DNA of 64,000 nucleotides, taken from assembly GCF_007748095.1 (NCBI RefSeq), contig NZ_CP036287.1:3472001-3536000 (forward strand), written 5' to 3'. This DNA is from Engelhardtia mirabilis. Lineage in GTDB: Bacteria; Planctomycetota; UBA1135; GCA-002686595. The position numbers were made by a program, and so were the translations under genes. The notes below the pieces were generated by a model. The model had not been told where the DNA came from, made no database searches, and worked only from the letters and a program-made list of their open reading frames with translations. Below, in pieces: positions 8,376-18,558 of this stretch; position 1 is the stretch's first letter, and the number at the start of each line of letters is the position of its first letter.

Positions 8376-8648
8376 GTGGCTGACGACAAGAAGTGCTTCC
8401 TGAACAGCGAACGACCCTGCGACCTGACCTGCAAGGCCGCATTCGAGGTCGACGACCCGGTCGACAACATCGACTGCTCATTCGTCTGGCTGTCGTTCCA
8501 CGCCGGTGAGGCGCTGTTCGAGCTGCGCGGCGTGCTCGAGAACTTCCGCGGCGGCGCGGGCCCGAGCGGCGGAAAGCCACCGGCCAAGGGCAGCGGCCCC
8601 TACAAGGGTTTCGGCGGTCCCAAGACCCCGCCGCCCGCGGACAACTGA
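8376..8648 (+). CDS. small Cys-containing hypothetical protein
   Basis: A 90-residue protein starting at GTG 8376, about 7 bases after a good ribosome-binding site (GAGGTGA, 8364-8370). The N-terminal third carries four Cys (C7, C15, C19 and C34), spaced as might bind a metal, then a single amphipathic helix (AGEALFELRGVLENF). The tail is Gly/Pro/Lys-rich and disordered. It has no signal peptide, so it is probably cytoplasmic. Not recognised; the strong start signal and sensible composition support it as a real gene. Confidence 0.55.
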   Translation: MADDKKCFLNSERPCDLTCKAAFEVDDPVDNIDCSFVWLSFHAGEALFELRGVLENFRGGAGPSGGKPPAKGSGPYKGFGGPKTPPPADN

Positions 8649-8668
8649 AGCCGGGCCGAACCGGCCGG

Positions 8669-8928
8669 CACTCGGTGATCCCGACTCGGGCCGGTCAACC
8701 CGGCGCTCGGTGATCCGGACTCGGGCCGGTCAACCCGGCACTCGGTGATCCGGACTCGGGCCGGTCAACCCGGCACTCGGTGATCCGGACTCGGGCCGGT
8801 CAACCCGGCACTCGGTGATCCGGACTCGGGCCGGTCAACCCGGCATTCGGTGATCCGGACTCGGGCCGGTCAACCCGGCACTCGGTGATCCGGACTCGGG
8901 CCGGTCAACCCGGCACTCGGTGATCCGG
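8669..8928. repeat. 35-bp tandem repeat array (7 full units plus a partial)
   Basis: Units begin at 8669, 8704, 8739, 8774, 8809, 8844, 8879 and 8914; the eighth diverges after about 15 bp. Units are almost identical: single changes in unit 1 (GATCCCGAC), unit 2 (CGCTCGG) and unit 6 (CATTCGG). Each contains GCCGG-TCAAC-CCGGC, a perfect 5-bp hairpin, so RNA from either strand would form a row of small stem-loops. There are no spacers, so it is not CRISPR. It lies between convergent genes and supplies the last codons and stop of the leftward histidine phosphatase. Confidence 0.95.
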
Positions 8929-9672
8929 ATCATTGGGCGCTCGGTACCAGCCGCGCGCGGCGGGTGCCTCGCGATCGGTGTTGGCGCCGACCAGGTACGG
9001 GCGGTCGCGGTGCGCGGTTTCGGTGTCGATTTCCAGGCCGCAGCGTTCGAGGCTGCCGACCGGCCAGTCGATGGTCGTGATCGATGCCGGCGGCACATGA
9101 AGTCGGCGCACGTGCTCGGCCGGTAGTCCGAGGGTCCAGCCGACCGTGGAGCGGATCACCCAGCCATGGGCCACGATCGCCACATCGGCGCCCGGCGAGG
9201 CGCTGGCCAGGGCCTCGAGTGCCGGCAGAACCCGAGCGCGAAGGTCCGAGATGGACTCCCCAGCGGGCGGACGAACGTGTTCAGGGTCCGCGTTCCAAGC
9301 TTCCAGCGCGCCCGGGTGCTGGTCGCGCAAGTCGACGATCCGCTGACCCGCCCAGTCTCCTCGGGAGATCTCGCGCAGCCCGGGCAGAGCTGCGACCTCC
9401 AGCCCGCGGCTGGCTGCGATGGCCTCTGCCCCGAAGATGGCCCGCGCCAGGTCCGACGAGGCGACGGCTGCGAGTTCGACATCGGCCAGGGTACGCGCCG
9501 CCTCTCGCGCCTGATCACGCCCGAACTCGGACAGCGAAACGTCCAGATCGCCGTAGAGCCGACCCAGCCAGCGGTCCTCGACGAGCCCGTGGCGAACGAG
9601 ATGAAGGCGGGTCGTGGCGGGATCGCGGGTGGCTTTCACGCAGTCGTCATAGAGCGATGGACACCCGCCCAC
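8905..9672 (-). CDS. histidine phosphatase family protein (phosphoglycerate mutase-like)
   Basis: A 255-residue cytoplasmic protein of the histidine phosphatase (branch 1) superfamily, which transfers or removes phosphate through a phospho-His. The catalytic RHG is at 27-29 (LHLVRHGLVEDR), followed by LSEFGRDQAR, the SDLARA motif (substrate Arg) and the second His in VAIVAHGWV. Similarity to CobC/GpmB-type enzymes is general, so the substrate is not assignable. The GTG at 9672 is chosen because GGAGGGG lies immediately upstream; a GTG at 9639 is possible. The last seven codons run into the 35-bp repeat array and the TGA at 8907-8905 is repeat sequence, so the native C-terminus may have been replaced. 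Confidence 0.8.
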   Translation of the reverse strand: MGGCPSLYDDCVKATRDPATTRLHLVRHGLVEDRWLGRLYGDLDVSLSEFGRDQAREAARTLADVELAAVASSDLARAIFGAEAIAASRGLEVAALPGLREISRGDWAGQRIVDLRDQHPGALEAWNADPEHVRPPAGESISDLRARVLPALEALASASPGADVAIVAHGWVIRSTVGWTLGLPAEHVRRLHVPPASITTIDWPVGSLERCGLEIDTETAHRDRPYLVGANTDREAPAARGWYRAPNDPDHRVPG

Positions 9673-9973
9673 AAGCCCCTCCGGTCGTTGCCCCGGCCCC
9701 CGCCAGGCCTGTAGAGTCTGCGGCGCCGACCTACCCTGCCCGACCAGCGGCCCACTGGAATCGCGTCTCGATGTGGACGACGGAAACCCCTGGTGGACAC
9801 CGAATGGATCGAGCTGGTGGGGGTCTCGCGACGCCGGGAGACGACGGATGTACGACGCGTCCGCGACGTCTCCGACTCAAGGCCCCCACCGTTGCGTTTC
9901 ACGGCAGTCTCGCGCTCCAGCCGTCCCGTTCCCCCACCGCCGCGTTCCTAGAGAGTGAACCTCTGACCAGAGC
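9673..9973. other. divergent intergenic region upstream of sdhC
   Basis: This 301-bp gap separates the leftward phosphatase from the rightward sdhCAB operon and must hold both promoters. I see no convincing -35/-10 or -24/-12 match, no strong hairpin and no credible small gene. Confidence 0.5.
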
Positions 9974-10636
9974 ATGGTGACCTGGCTCCAAACCTTCGTC
10001 CGATCCTCGGTCGGCAAGAAGGCCTGCATGGCGATCAGCGGCCTACTGCTGGTCGGCTTCCTCGTGGCGCACCTGGCGGGCAACTTGACGTTGTTCCTGC
10101 CCGATGACGGTGCTGCCTTCGACGCCTACGCGCAGAAGCTGCACGATCTCGGCCCGCTGCTGTACGTGGCGGAGGTCGGTCTGCTCGCCTTGTTCGTGGT
10201 CCACATCGCCTTCGCGGCCTGGACCACGATCGGCAACCGCAAGGCGCGCACCTCGCGCTACGCCGTGCAGCCCGATCACGGCGAGCGCACGGTGGCGTCC
10301 AGCACGATGCCGATCACCGGTTTGATCGTGCTGCTGTTCCTGATCGTGCACCTGATCCACTTCAGGCTGGACGAGCGCTTCGAACAGGGTCCCTTCGACC
10401 TGGTCGAGGGCACCCTCGCCGGGCCGATCGCCGCGCTGATCTACATCGTCGGCGTCCTGGCCCTGACGCTTCACCTGACCCACGCGATCGGCAGCGCCCT
10501 GCAGACCCTCGGAGTCAATCATCCCCGCTGGAGCCCGCTGCTGCGGCGCGCAGGCGTGGGCCTCGCGCTGATCCTCGGACTCGGCTTCCTTTCGATCCCG
10601 ATCTACGCCCTCATCGCCTGGGGAGGGTCGAACTGA
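9974..10636 (+). CDS. sdhC: succinate dehydrogenase cytochrome b subunit
   Basis: A 220-residue, five-helix membrane anchor of the b558-type family found in complex II of Bacteroidetes, Chlamydiae and relatives. It starts with the family-typical TFVRSSVGKKACMAISGL segment and has a first helix with FLVAHLAGNL, and later His-containing helices (VVHIAFAAW, FLIVHLIHFRLDERF, LHLTHAIGSALQTLG) that provide haem-b ligands. It holds SdhA/SdhB at the membrane and passes electrons to quinone. First gene of sdhCAB; only one base separates its stop from the sdhA ATG. The start is unambiguous because the conserved N-terminus begins at the ATG. Confidence 0.93.
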   Translation: MVTWLQTFVRSSVGKKACMAISGLLLVGFLVAHLAGNLTLFLPDDGAAFDAYAQKLHDLGPLLYVAEVGLLALFVVHIAFAAWTTIGNRKARTSRYAVQPDHGERTVASSTMPITGLIVLLFLIVHLIHFRLDERFEQGPFDLVEGTLAGPIAALIYIVGVLALTLHLTHAIGSALQTLGVNHPRWSPLLRRAGVGLALILGLGFLSIPIYALIAWGGSN

Positions 10637-10637
10637 G

Positions 10638-13330
<2,693 letters not shown>

Positions 13331-13339
13331 TATCGATCG

Positions 13340-13383
13340 GTGGGGGACCCGAGCGGGGCCGTCGGCCGGGCTCGATCCCCCAC
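13340..13383 (+). terminator. hairpin downstream of sdhCAB
   Basis: GTGGGGGA and TCCCCCAC form an 8-bp outer stem, with a CGAGC/GCTCG inner pairing, starting ten bases after the sdhB stop. There is no U tract, so it may be a processing or Rho-type terminator hairpin. The remainder of the 13331-13823 gap contains the promoter at 13700 and otherwise nothing I can assign. Confidence 0.5.
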
Positions 13384-13699
13384 GATTCTCTCCCCCATCG
13401 GGCATGCCCCCCCACCGGGTCTCGGCGCCCCAGCAGGGGCAGTGGCGTTACCCATCAGGAACACCTATCGACCTGGTCAGGGGGCGAGCACCTTGGTGAC
13501 CGCTCTCCAGGGCCCTGGAACACAGGTTCGACAATCCCCCACGGGGCTCCCCCACCTGTCCGAGCGGCGGCCCTGAGCGTCCCCGCCGGCCTCCTGGCCC
13601 CCTGGGATGGCGATTCCCGCGGACCGCGCCGGTTCTCGAAGTCCACCAAGGCCTGGCATCCAGGCCGTCACAGTCACAAGCTAGCGATCCATCGGGGGC

Positions 13700-13715
13700 A
13701 GGCACGCTTCTTGCC
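13700..13715 (+). promoter_or_regulatory. sigma-54 (-24/-12) promoter of HEAT paralogue 1
   Basis: The sequence AGGCACGCTTCTTGCC has the diagnostic GG (13701-13702), ten bases, GC (13713-13714) of RpoN promoters, with GGCAC and TTGC boxes. The predicted start lies near 13726, leaving a leader of about 100 nt before the ATG at 13824. Equivalent boxes precede the next two paralogues. Confidence 0.65.
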
Positions 13716-13823
13716 AACGGTAACCCTGGCAGGAGGCACCGCAGCCCCTCCTCCGAGCGGATCCCCCGCGAGACTCCTCGCACCAGCTTCCCGCATCAAC
13801 GCTGCAGCTTCCACAAGAGCACG

Positions 13824-15902
13824 ATGAAGAGACTTCTCATTGCAGGCCTCGCGATCACCGGCGGCAGCCTCTGGGTCGGTGAACTGGGCGCCCACGGCGG
13901 CACCTACCGAGGCCCTGGCGACACGGTTCCCCCCGGTGCCGGTGGCGGCGGCGGCGGTGGCCCGGCCACGGGCGCCCCGTCCGGGCCCGCCACGGGCGGC
14001 CCCAGCGGCCCCACCACCCCTGGACCGACCGTGCCCGGTCAAACCGGCGGCACGTCGGCCGGCGCAGGCACCACCACGACCACCGGCGTCGACGTCGGTC
14101 CGGACCTGACAGCCTGGAGCTTCTGGTGGGAGTTCAACAAGGAGCCCTTCATCAACCTGAAGGCCGCCATCCGCTCCGAGGTCACGACCACCGGCAGTGG
14201 CGACTTCTTCCTGGGTCAGGGCGAGACGGAGCAGGCCAGCGACACGCTGCGCCCGACGACGCAGCAGATCCGCGGACAGATCGTCCCCGCGCTCCTGTCG
14301 GCCCTCGAGAAGGAAACCAACAACGACATCGTCACCGGCTGCCTGATCGCCCTGGCGAAGATCGGTGAAGAGTCGGCCGAGAGCGGCGACAACGCCTTCG
14401 AGAAGACCATCTCCGGTTTCCTCAAGGACGGCAGCCAGGAGATCAGCGAGACCGCTGCCCTCTCGCTCGGCATCCTCGCCAGCGACAACTCGATCGACCT
14501 GCTCGAGGCCCTGGCGCGCGACAGCAAGCTCGGACAGGACGCGGTCGGTTCGACCGAGGTCGATCCGCGCTCCCAGGCCTTCGCCGCCTACGGCCTCGGC
14601 CTGCTCGGCAACCGCACCGGCGATCCCGCGGTGCGCTCGCGCGTCGTCGCGATCCTCACGGACCTGCTGCCGAAAGCCGAGACCATGTCCCGTCAGGACC
14701 TGGCCGTGGCCTGCGTCATCTCCCTGGGTCTGACCCCGCTCGATCCGGCCCCCGCGGCCACCGACGCAGACGCCGAAGTCTCCAAGGACCCCACCGCCTC
14801 GCTACAGGCTCAGATCGACTTCTTGCTCGAGTTCATGCTCGACGAGAACAAGAACTACATGCCGCGGGCTCACGTCCCGACCGCGGTCGCGCGACTGATG
14901 ACTGGCCTCAACGACGAGGTCTACCGTCAGCGCATCGTCGACGCGATCCTGCTCCCGGTCGACGCCCGCAAGGGCAAGAAGTTCGTCCAGGAAGTCCGGC
15001 AGAGCTGTGCCCTCGCACTGGGTCTGATCGGTGACGCCGACGACGATGCGATCGACGTCGAGATCCGCAATGTGCTCCTCAAGGACGTTCAGGGGTATCA
15101 GAGCCAGACGCGCAAGTTCGGCCTGATGTCCATGGCCAAGGTCGCCGCCCGCCCGGGCAGTGGCGCCAAGGACCTCGACAAGAACCGTCGCGAGCTGACC
15201 GACGAGTTGGTCAAGAACCTGCGGAACTCCGGCGGTGAGGACCAGTGGGCGATCATGGCGCTGGGCGTCTACGGCTACACCCTCGGTAAGAACGAAGAGG
15301 TTCCGCCGGCTTCGCTGTCGCTTCAGATCCGTGACTCGCTCGGCAAGGCCAAGAGCCCCGACGACATCGGTGCCGCCTCGGTGGCCGCCGGCCTGTTCGG
15401 TGACCCGGAGGCCCAGGAAACGCTGCTCAAGCTGCTCGGCTCCACCCGTGATCCGGTTGCCCAGGGCTACGTGGCCCTCGGCCTCGGGATGCTGAACCAG
15501 AAGGAAGCCATCCAGCCGATCCAGGAAGTGCTGGCGGAAGCCGAGTACAAGCCGGAGCTGCTGCAACAGGCGGCCATCGCCCTCGGCCTTTTGGGTTCCA
15601 AGGAGACGGTCGGCACGCTGATCGACATGCTCGAGAACGCAGGCTCCCTGGCCTCCCAGGCCGCGGCCGCCTCGGCCCTCGGCTTCATCGGTGATCGCAA
15701 TTCGGTCGAGCCGCTGGTTGAGATGCTGGAGGACGGCGACATCACGGACACCGCCCGCGGTTTCGCGGCCGTGGCCCTCGGGATCGTCGCCGACAAGGAA
15801 GAGCTGCCCTGGAACTCGAAGATCGCGGTGGACCTCAACTACCGCGCGAGCACCTCGACCCTCAACACCCTCGACGGCAAGGGCGTGCTCAACATCCTTT
15901 GA
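13824..15902 (+). CDS. secreted HEAT-repeat protein, paralogue 1
   Basis: A 692-residue exported protein. The signal peptide (residues 1-23, MKRLLIAGLAITGG) is followed by a mature N-terminus HGGTYRGPGDTVPPG, then a disordered Gly/Pro/Thr linker to about residue 93. A conserved block with WWEFN at 101-105 (WSFWWEFNKEPF) introduces a long array of HEAT-like helical repeats (ALGILASDNS, YGLGLLGNRTGDPAVR, ALGLLGSKETVGTLI). It ends with EELPWNSK and NYRASTSTL. No catalytic motif was seen; a scaffold or protein-binding role outside the cytoplasm is inferred. It is closest to paralogue 3 (18559). Transcribed alone, from a sigma-54 promoter to a hairpin. A planctomycete-restricted family is likely but was not searched. 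Confidence 0.85.
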   Translation: MKRLLIAGLAITGGSLWVGELGAHGGTYRGPGDTVPPGAGGGGGGGPATGAPSGPATGGPSGPTTPGPTVPGQTGGTSAGAGTTTTTGVDVGPDLTAWSFWWEFNKEPFINLKAAIRSEVTTTGSGDFFLGQGETEQASDTLRPTTQQIRGQIVPALLSALEKETNNDIVTGCLIALAKIGEESAESGDNAFEKTISGFLKDGSQEISETAALSLGILASDNSIDLLEALARDSKLGQDAVGSTEVDPRSQAFAAYGLGLLGNRTGDPAVRSRVVAILTDLLPKAETMSRQDLAVACVISLGLTPLDPAPAATDADAEVSKDPTASLQAQIDFLLEFMLDENKNYMPRAHVPTAVARLMTGLNDEVYRQRIVDAILLPVDARKGKKFVQEVRQSCALALGLIGDADDDAIDVEIRNVLLKDVQGYQSQTRKFGLMSMAKVAARPGSGAKDLDKNRRELTDELVKNLRNSGGEDQWAIMALGVYGYTLGKNEEVPPASLSLQIRDSLGKAKSPDDIGAASVAAGLFGDPEAQETLLKLLGSTRDPVAQGYVALGLGMLNQKEAIQPIQEVLAEAEYKPELLQQAAIALGLLGSKETVGTLIDMLENAGSLASQAAAASALGFIGDRNSVEPLVEMLEDGDITDTARGFAAVALGIVADKEELPWNSKIAVDLNYRASTSTLNTLDGKGVLNIL

Positions 15903-15913
15903 TGAGCGCCCGG

Positions 15914-16012
15914 GCTGACTGGCCCTGAGGGCCGGTCAGCGCCGGACAACCACTGGGTCGGGTTTCGTCCCGATCGACGGCAGGGCCCGTCCGACTGCAA
16001 GGTCGGGCGGGC
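15914..16012 (+). terminator. two hairpins after HEAT paralogue 1
   Basis: GCTGACTGGCCC/GGGCCGGTCAGC at 15914-15940 makes a 12-bp stem with a TGA loop and one G-T pair. GCCCGTCCGAC/GTCGGGCGGGC at 15985-16012 makes a second 11-position stem. Neither has a U tract. They separate paralogue 1 from the next promoter. Confidence 0.5.
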
Positions 16013-16109
16013 TCTGCCCGTTCGGAACCCGCCCGTTCGGAATCTGCCCCGTCCTGGGACTGCTCCGATCGGGTCTCGCCGGCTTCAAGGCCATGCACGG
16101 GCATTCGTA

Positions 16110-16125
16110 TGGCACGTGCCTTGCT
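16110..16125 (+). promoter_or_regulatory. sigma-54 (-24/-12) promoter of HEAT paralogue 2
   Basis: TGGCACGTGCCTTGCT matches the RpoN consensus almost exactly: TGGCAC, five bases, TTGC, with GG at 16111-16112 and GC at 16123-16124. The predicted start, near 16136, leaves a leader of about 100 nt before the ATG at 16236. This is the best of the three matches. Confidence 0.75.
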
Positions 16126-16235
16126 GCTCTATGGGAGTGCCCAGCTGCGATGGTCACTGAGGTTGCCCGAGCAGCGTCCTTGGACCTCGGGATCCTGTCG
16201 CAGCACACCACCCCGATTCGATCCAGGTTCCGACC

Positions 16236-18197
16236 ATGCAGACCCACGCCGTTGCACGGCTTCTCTTCGCCACCATCGGCTGCTCGAATGTCGTGGCCAC
16301 CGCCCACGGAGCCGCCCAGACCGCGGGCGACCCACCCACCGCGACGGCGGGATCGACGGAAGAGTGCCAGCCGGGAACGATGGGGCCCGACGCCATCGCG
16401 TCCATCGGCTCGGGACGCGCCAATGGCCTGAGCTCGGACCGCGAGCCGGTCGCGACCGACGTGACGGACTGGACCACCTGGTGGGAGTTCAACAGGGACC
16501 CGATCCTGCGGGTCTGCGCGCCGCCATGGGAGTTCGGGATCACCGGACCGCGCGTCGTGAAGCGTCCAACGGCGAAGCAGATCTGGGCTGAGGTCGTGCC
16601 GGCGCTACGCGCGAGTCTGCTCGAATCCAGTGATCCGTCGATCGTCTCCAGCTGCCTGATTGCATTGGCCCAGATCGGCGAGAAATTCGGCGCCGGGAGC
16701 GATGATCCCATCGATTCGATCCTCGCTGGCCTGCTCACCAGTGAAGACCCGAACATCAGGGCCGACACGGCACTGGCTCTGGGGATCCTCGGCGTCGATA
16801 GGTCACTCGGCCTACTCGCCGGGCTCGCGCGGGGCGACGAGATCGCGCGGCAGGCTGTCGGCGCCAGAGCGATCGATCTGAAGACTCGAGTCTTCGCCAC
16901 CTTCGCCCTGGGCCTCTTGGGTAACCGCACCGGGGCCCCTGCGATACGGACTCGGATCGTCTCGTGTCTGACCGAGTTCCTGACCCGACCCGAGCCGTCG
17001 GAGCCCCAGGACCTGGCCGTGGCCTGTGTGATCTCCCTGGGTCTGACTCCGCTCGAGCCAGCGCCCGCCGGAACGGAGCGCGAGGGATCGGATCCGGCCG
17101 CATGGCGACAGAACCAGATTCAGTTCCTGCTCGGATTCATGCACGACGAGAGCAGGTCGAGCGTTGCCCGGGGTCACGCCGCGACAGCCGCCGGCAGGCT
17201 CCTGATGTGGCTCGATGACGACGCCTTCCGTGAGCAAGCCGTGGATCGGATCCTGCTCCCACTCGCGACCCGCAAGGCCGCCGGGTACCCCGCGGAGGTC
17301 CGCCGCGGTTGCGTCCTCGCTCTGGGGATGATCGGCGACGCGGATGATGACCCCGTCGACGTGAGGATCCGCGCAGCACTTCGAGATGATGTCCCGAACC
17401 TGATGTCCCAGTCGCGTCGCTTCGGCTCGATAGCCATCGCTCAGGTTGCCGCGAACCCGGGCCGGCGCTCGCCCAACGTCGAGAAGAATCGCCGTGAGCT
17501 GGCGGAACTCCTGGTGGGAAGACTGCGACTCAGCTCGGGTGAGCAGGACTGGGCAGCCCTGGCCCTCGGTCTCTTCGGGCTGCTCACCGAGAACCAGGGA
17601 GGTGGGCCGGATCCCGCCCTGGCGCTCGCCCTGCGCGAGTTCGCGGCCGCCGCCAGATCGCCGATGACGACCGGCGCAAGCGCGCTCTCCATCGGCCTGT
17701 TCGGCGACTTCGTTTCAAGGGACTGGGCCATCGCGGCCTTGGAGCGAAGCTCGGATCCGAGCACCAGGGGCCACGTCGCACTCGGCCTCGGGCCACTGGG
17801 CGACAAGCACGCGATCGAGCCGGTTCGCGCCGCGCTGAAAGAAGGCAAGCTGCCGGTACCCGAGGCGGCTATCGCATTGGGCCTGCTCGACTTCACCGAC
17901 ACCGTCACCGAGTTGGTCGAGTTCATCGCCGGCGAGGCACCGCCGGCCTCGAAGTCCGCTGCAGCCGCTGCCCTGCGCCTGCTCGGAGGTCGCGCCGCGG
18001 TCGCGCCCTTGGTCGCACTGCTCCGCGACGAGACCGCGGACGCAGCACGCCGAAGTGCCGCGGCCGAGGCACTGGGCAGGATCATCGACAAGGAGGGACT
18101 TCCCTGGAGGTCGAAGTTCACATTCGGCCTCGATTACCACTCGCGCACGCCGACGCTCGACGCCCTGCTCGGGAGTGATTCGATCGACGGGCACTGA
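16236..18197 (+). CDS. secreted HEAT-repeat protein, paralogue 2 (divergent)
   Basis: 653 residues, clearly homologous along its length to its two neighbours but more diverged. The signal peptide is different (MQTHAVARLLFATIGCSN, hydrophobic to about residue 26) and the HGGTYRGPG motif and Gly/Pro linker are missing. The hallmark block is kept as TWWEFNRDP near residue 86, followed by HEAT-like repeats (FALGLLGNRTGAPAIRTR, LALGMIGDADDDPVDV) and the closing EGLPWRSK. Internal repeats are slightly shorter, and codon use appears more mixed than in the neighbours. No enzyme motif. Its position between the two most similar copies suggests an older duplication that has drifted. Confidence 0.85.
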   Translation: MQTHAVARLLFATIGCSNVVATAHGAAQTAGDPPTATAGSTEECQPGTMGPDAIASIGSGRANGLSSDREPVATDVTDWTTWWEFNRDPILRVCAPPWEFGITGPRVVKRPTAKQIWAEVVPALRASLLESSDPSIVSSCLIALAQIGEKFGAGSDDPIDSILAGLLTSEDPNIRADTALALGILGVDRSLGLLAGLARGDEIARQAVGARAIDLKTRVFATFALGLLGNRTGAPAIRTRIVSCLTEFLTRPEPSEPQDLAVACVISLGLTPLEPAPAGTEREGSDPAAWRQNQIQFLLGFMHDESRSSVARGHAATAAGRLLMWLDDDAFREQAVDRILLPLATRKAAGYPAEVRRGCVLALGMIGDADDDPVDVRIRAALRDDVPNLMSQSRRFGSIAIAQVAANPGRRSPNVEKNRRELAELLVGRLRLSSGEQDWAALALGLFGLLTENQGGGPDPALALALREFAAAARSPMTTGASALSIGLFGDFVSRDWAIAALERSSDPSTRGHVALGLGPLGDKHAIEPVRAALKEGKLPVPEAAIALGLLDFTDTVTELVEFIAGEAPPASKSAAAAALRLLGGRAAVAPLVALLRDETADAARRSAAAEALGRIIDKEGLPWRSKFTFGLDYHSRTPTLDALLGSDSIDGH

Positions 18198-18260
18198 TCC
18201 TCGCGCGCTCGCACGCCCAGACCTGGCGTCGACTCAGATCAGCGCTGTCCGACCCCCGGC

Positions 18261-18295
18261 GAAGCCCGCCCGACTCCAGGAGTCGGGCGGGCTTC
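18261..18295 (+). terminator. terminator after HEAT paralogue 2
   Basis: AAGCCCGCCCGACTC at 18262-18276 pairs perfectly with GAGTCGGGCGGGCTT at 18280-18294 around a 3-nt CAG loop. A 15-bp stem with a short pyrimidine tail (CTCGCTT) makes this the strongest terminator-like hairpin in the window. Confidence 0.75.
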
Positions 18296-18458
18296 TCGCT
18301 TGGCTGCCGAGCGCCGCGCATCGGGTTCCATTGCCACGCGCCGGTGACGTCACCCTTTCGGAGCATCGCTTGCCGCTCGCGAGCTGCGCCCCGTCCACGG
18401 CCTTGCCGCGCAACCGCTGCAATCGCTCCGGCAAGGCCAATCGCGGCCGTTCTTCATC

Positions 18459-18474
18459 CGGCACGCCTCTTGCG
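18459..18474 (+). promoter_or_regulatory. sigma-54 (-24/-12) promoter of HEAT paralogue 3
   Basis: CGGCACGCCTCTTGCG has GG at 18460-18461 and GC at 18472-18473, exactly ten bases apart, with GGCAC and TTGC boxes. The predicted start, near 18485, leaves a leader of about 74 nt before the ATG at 18559. The upstream part of this 361-bp gap holds only the terminator of paralogue 2. Confidence 0.65.
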
Positions 18475-18558
18475 TTCAGTCGAACCGTCGAAGGCCACGC
18501 GGCCCCTTCGACTTGCGGATCCTTCGCGACTCGGCTGCACGCATTCGAACTCAAGACC

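Noticed and set aside
8669..8928. CRISPR array
   Set aside because: Units are contiguous 35-bp tandem copies without spacers, and no cas gene is nearby.
13331..13823. Small genes between sdhB and the first HEAT paralogue
   Set aside because: Short frames on both strands lack start signals and overlap the hairpin and promoter.
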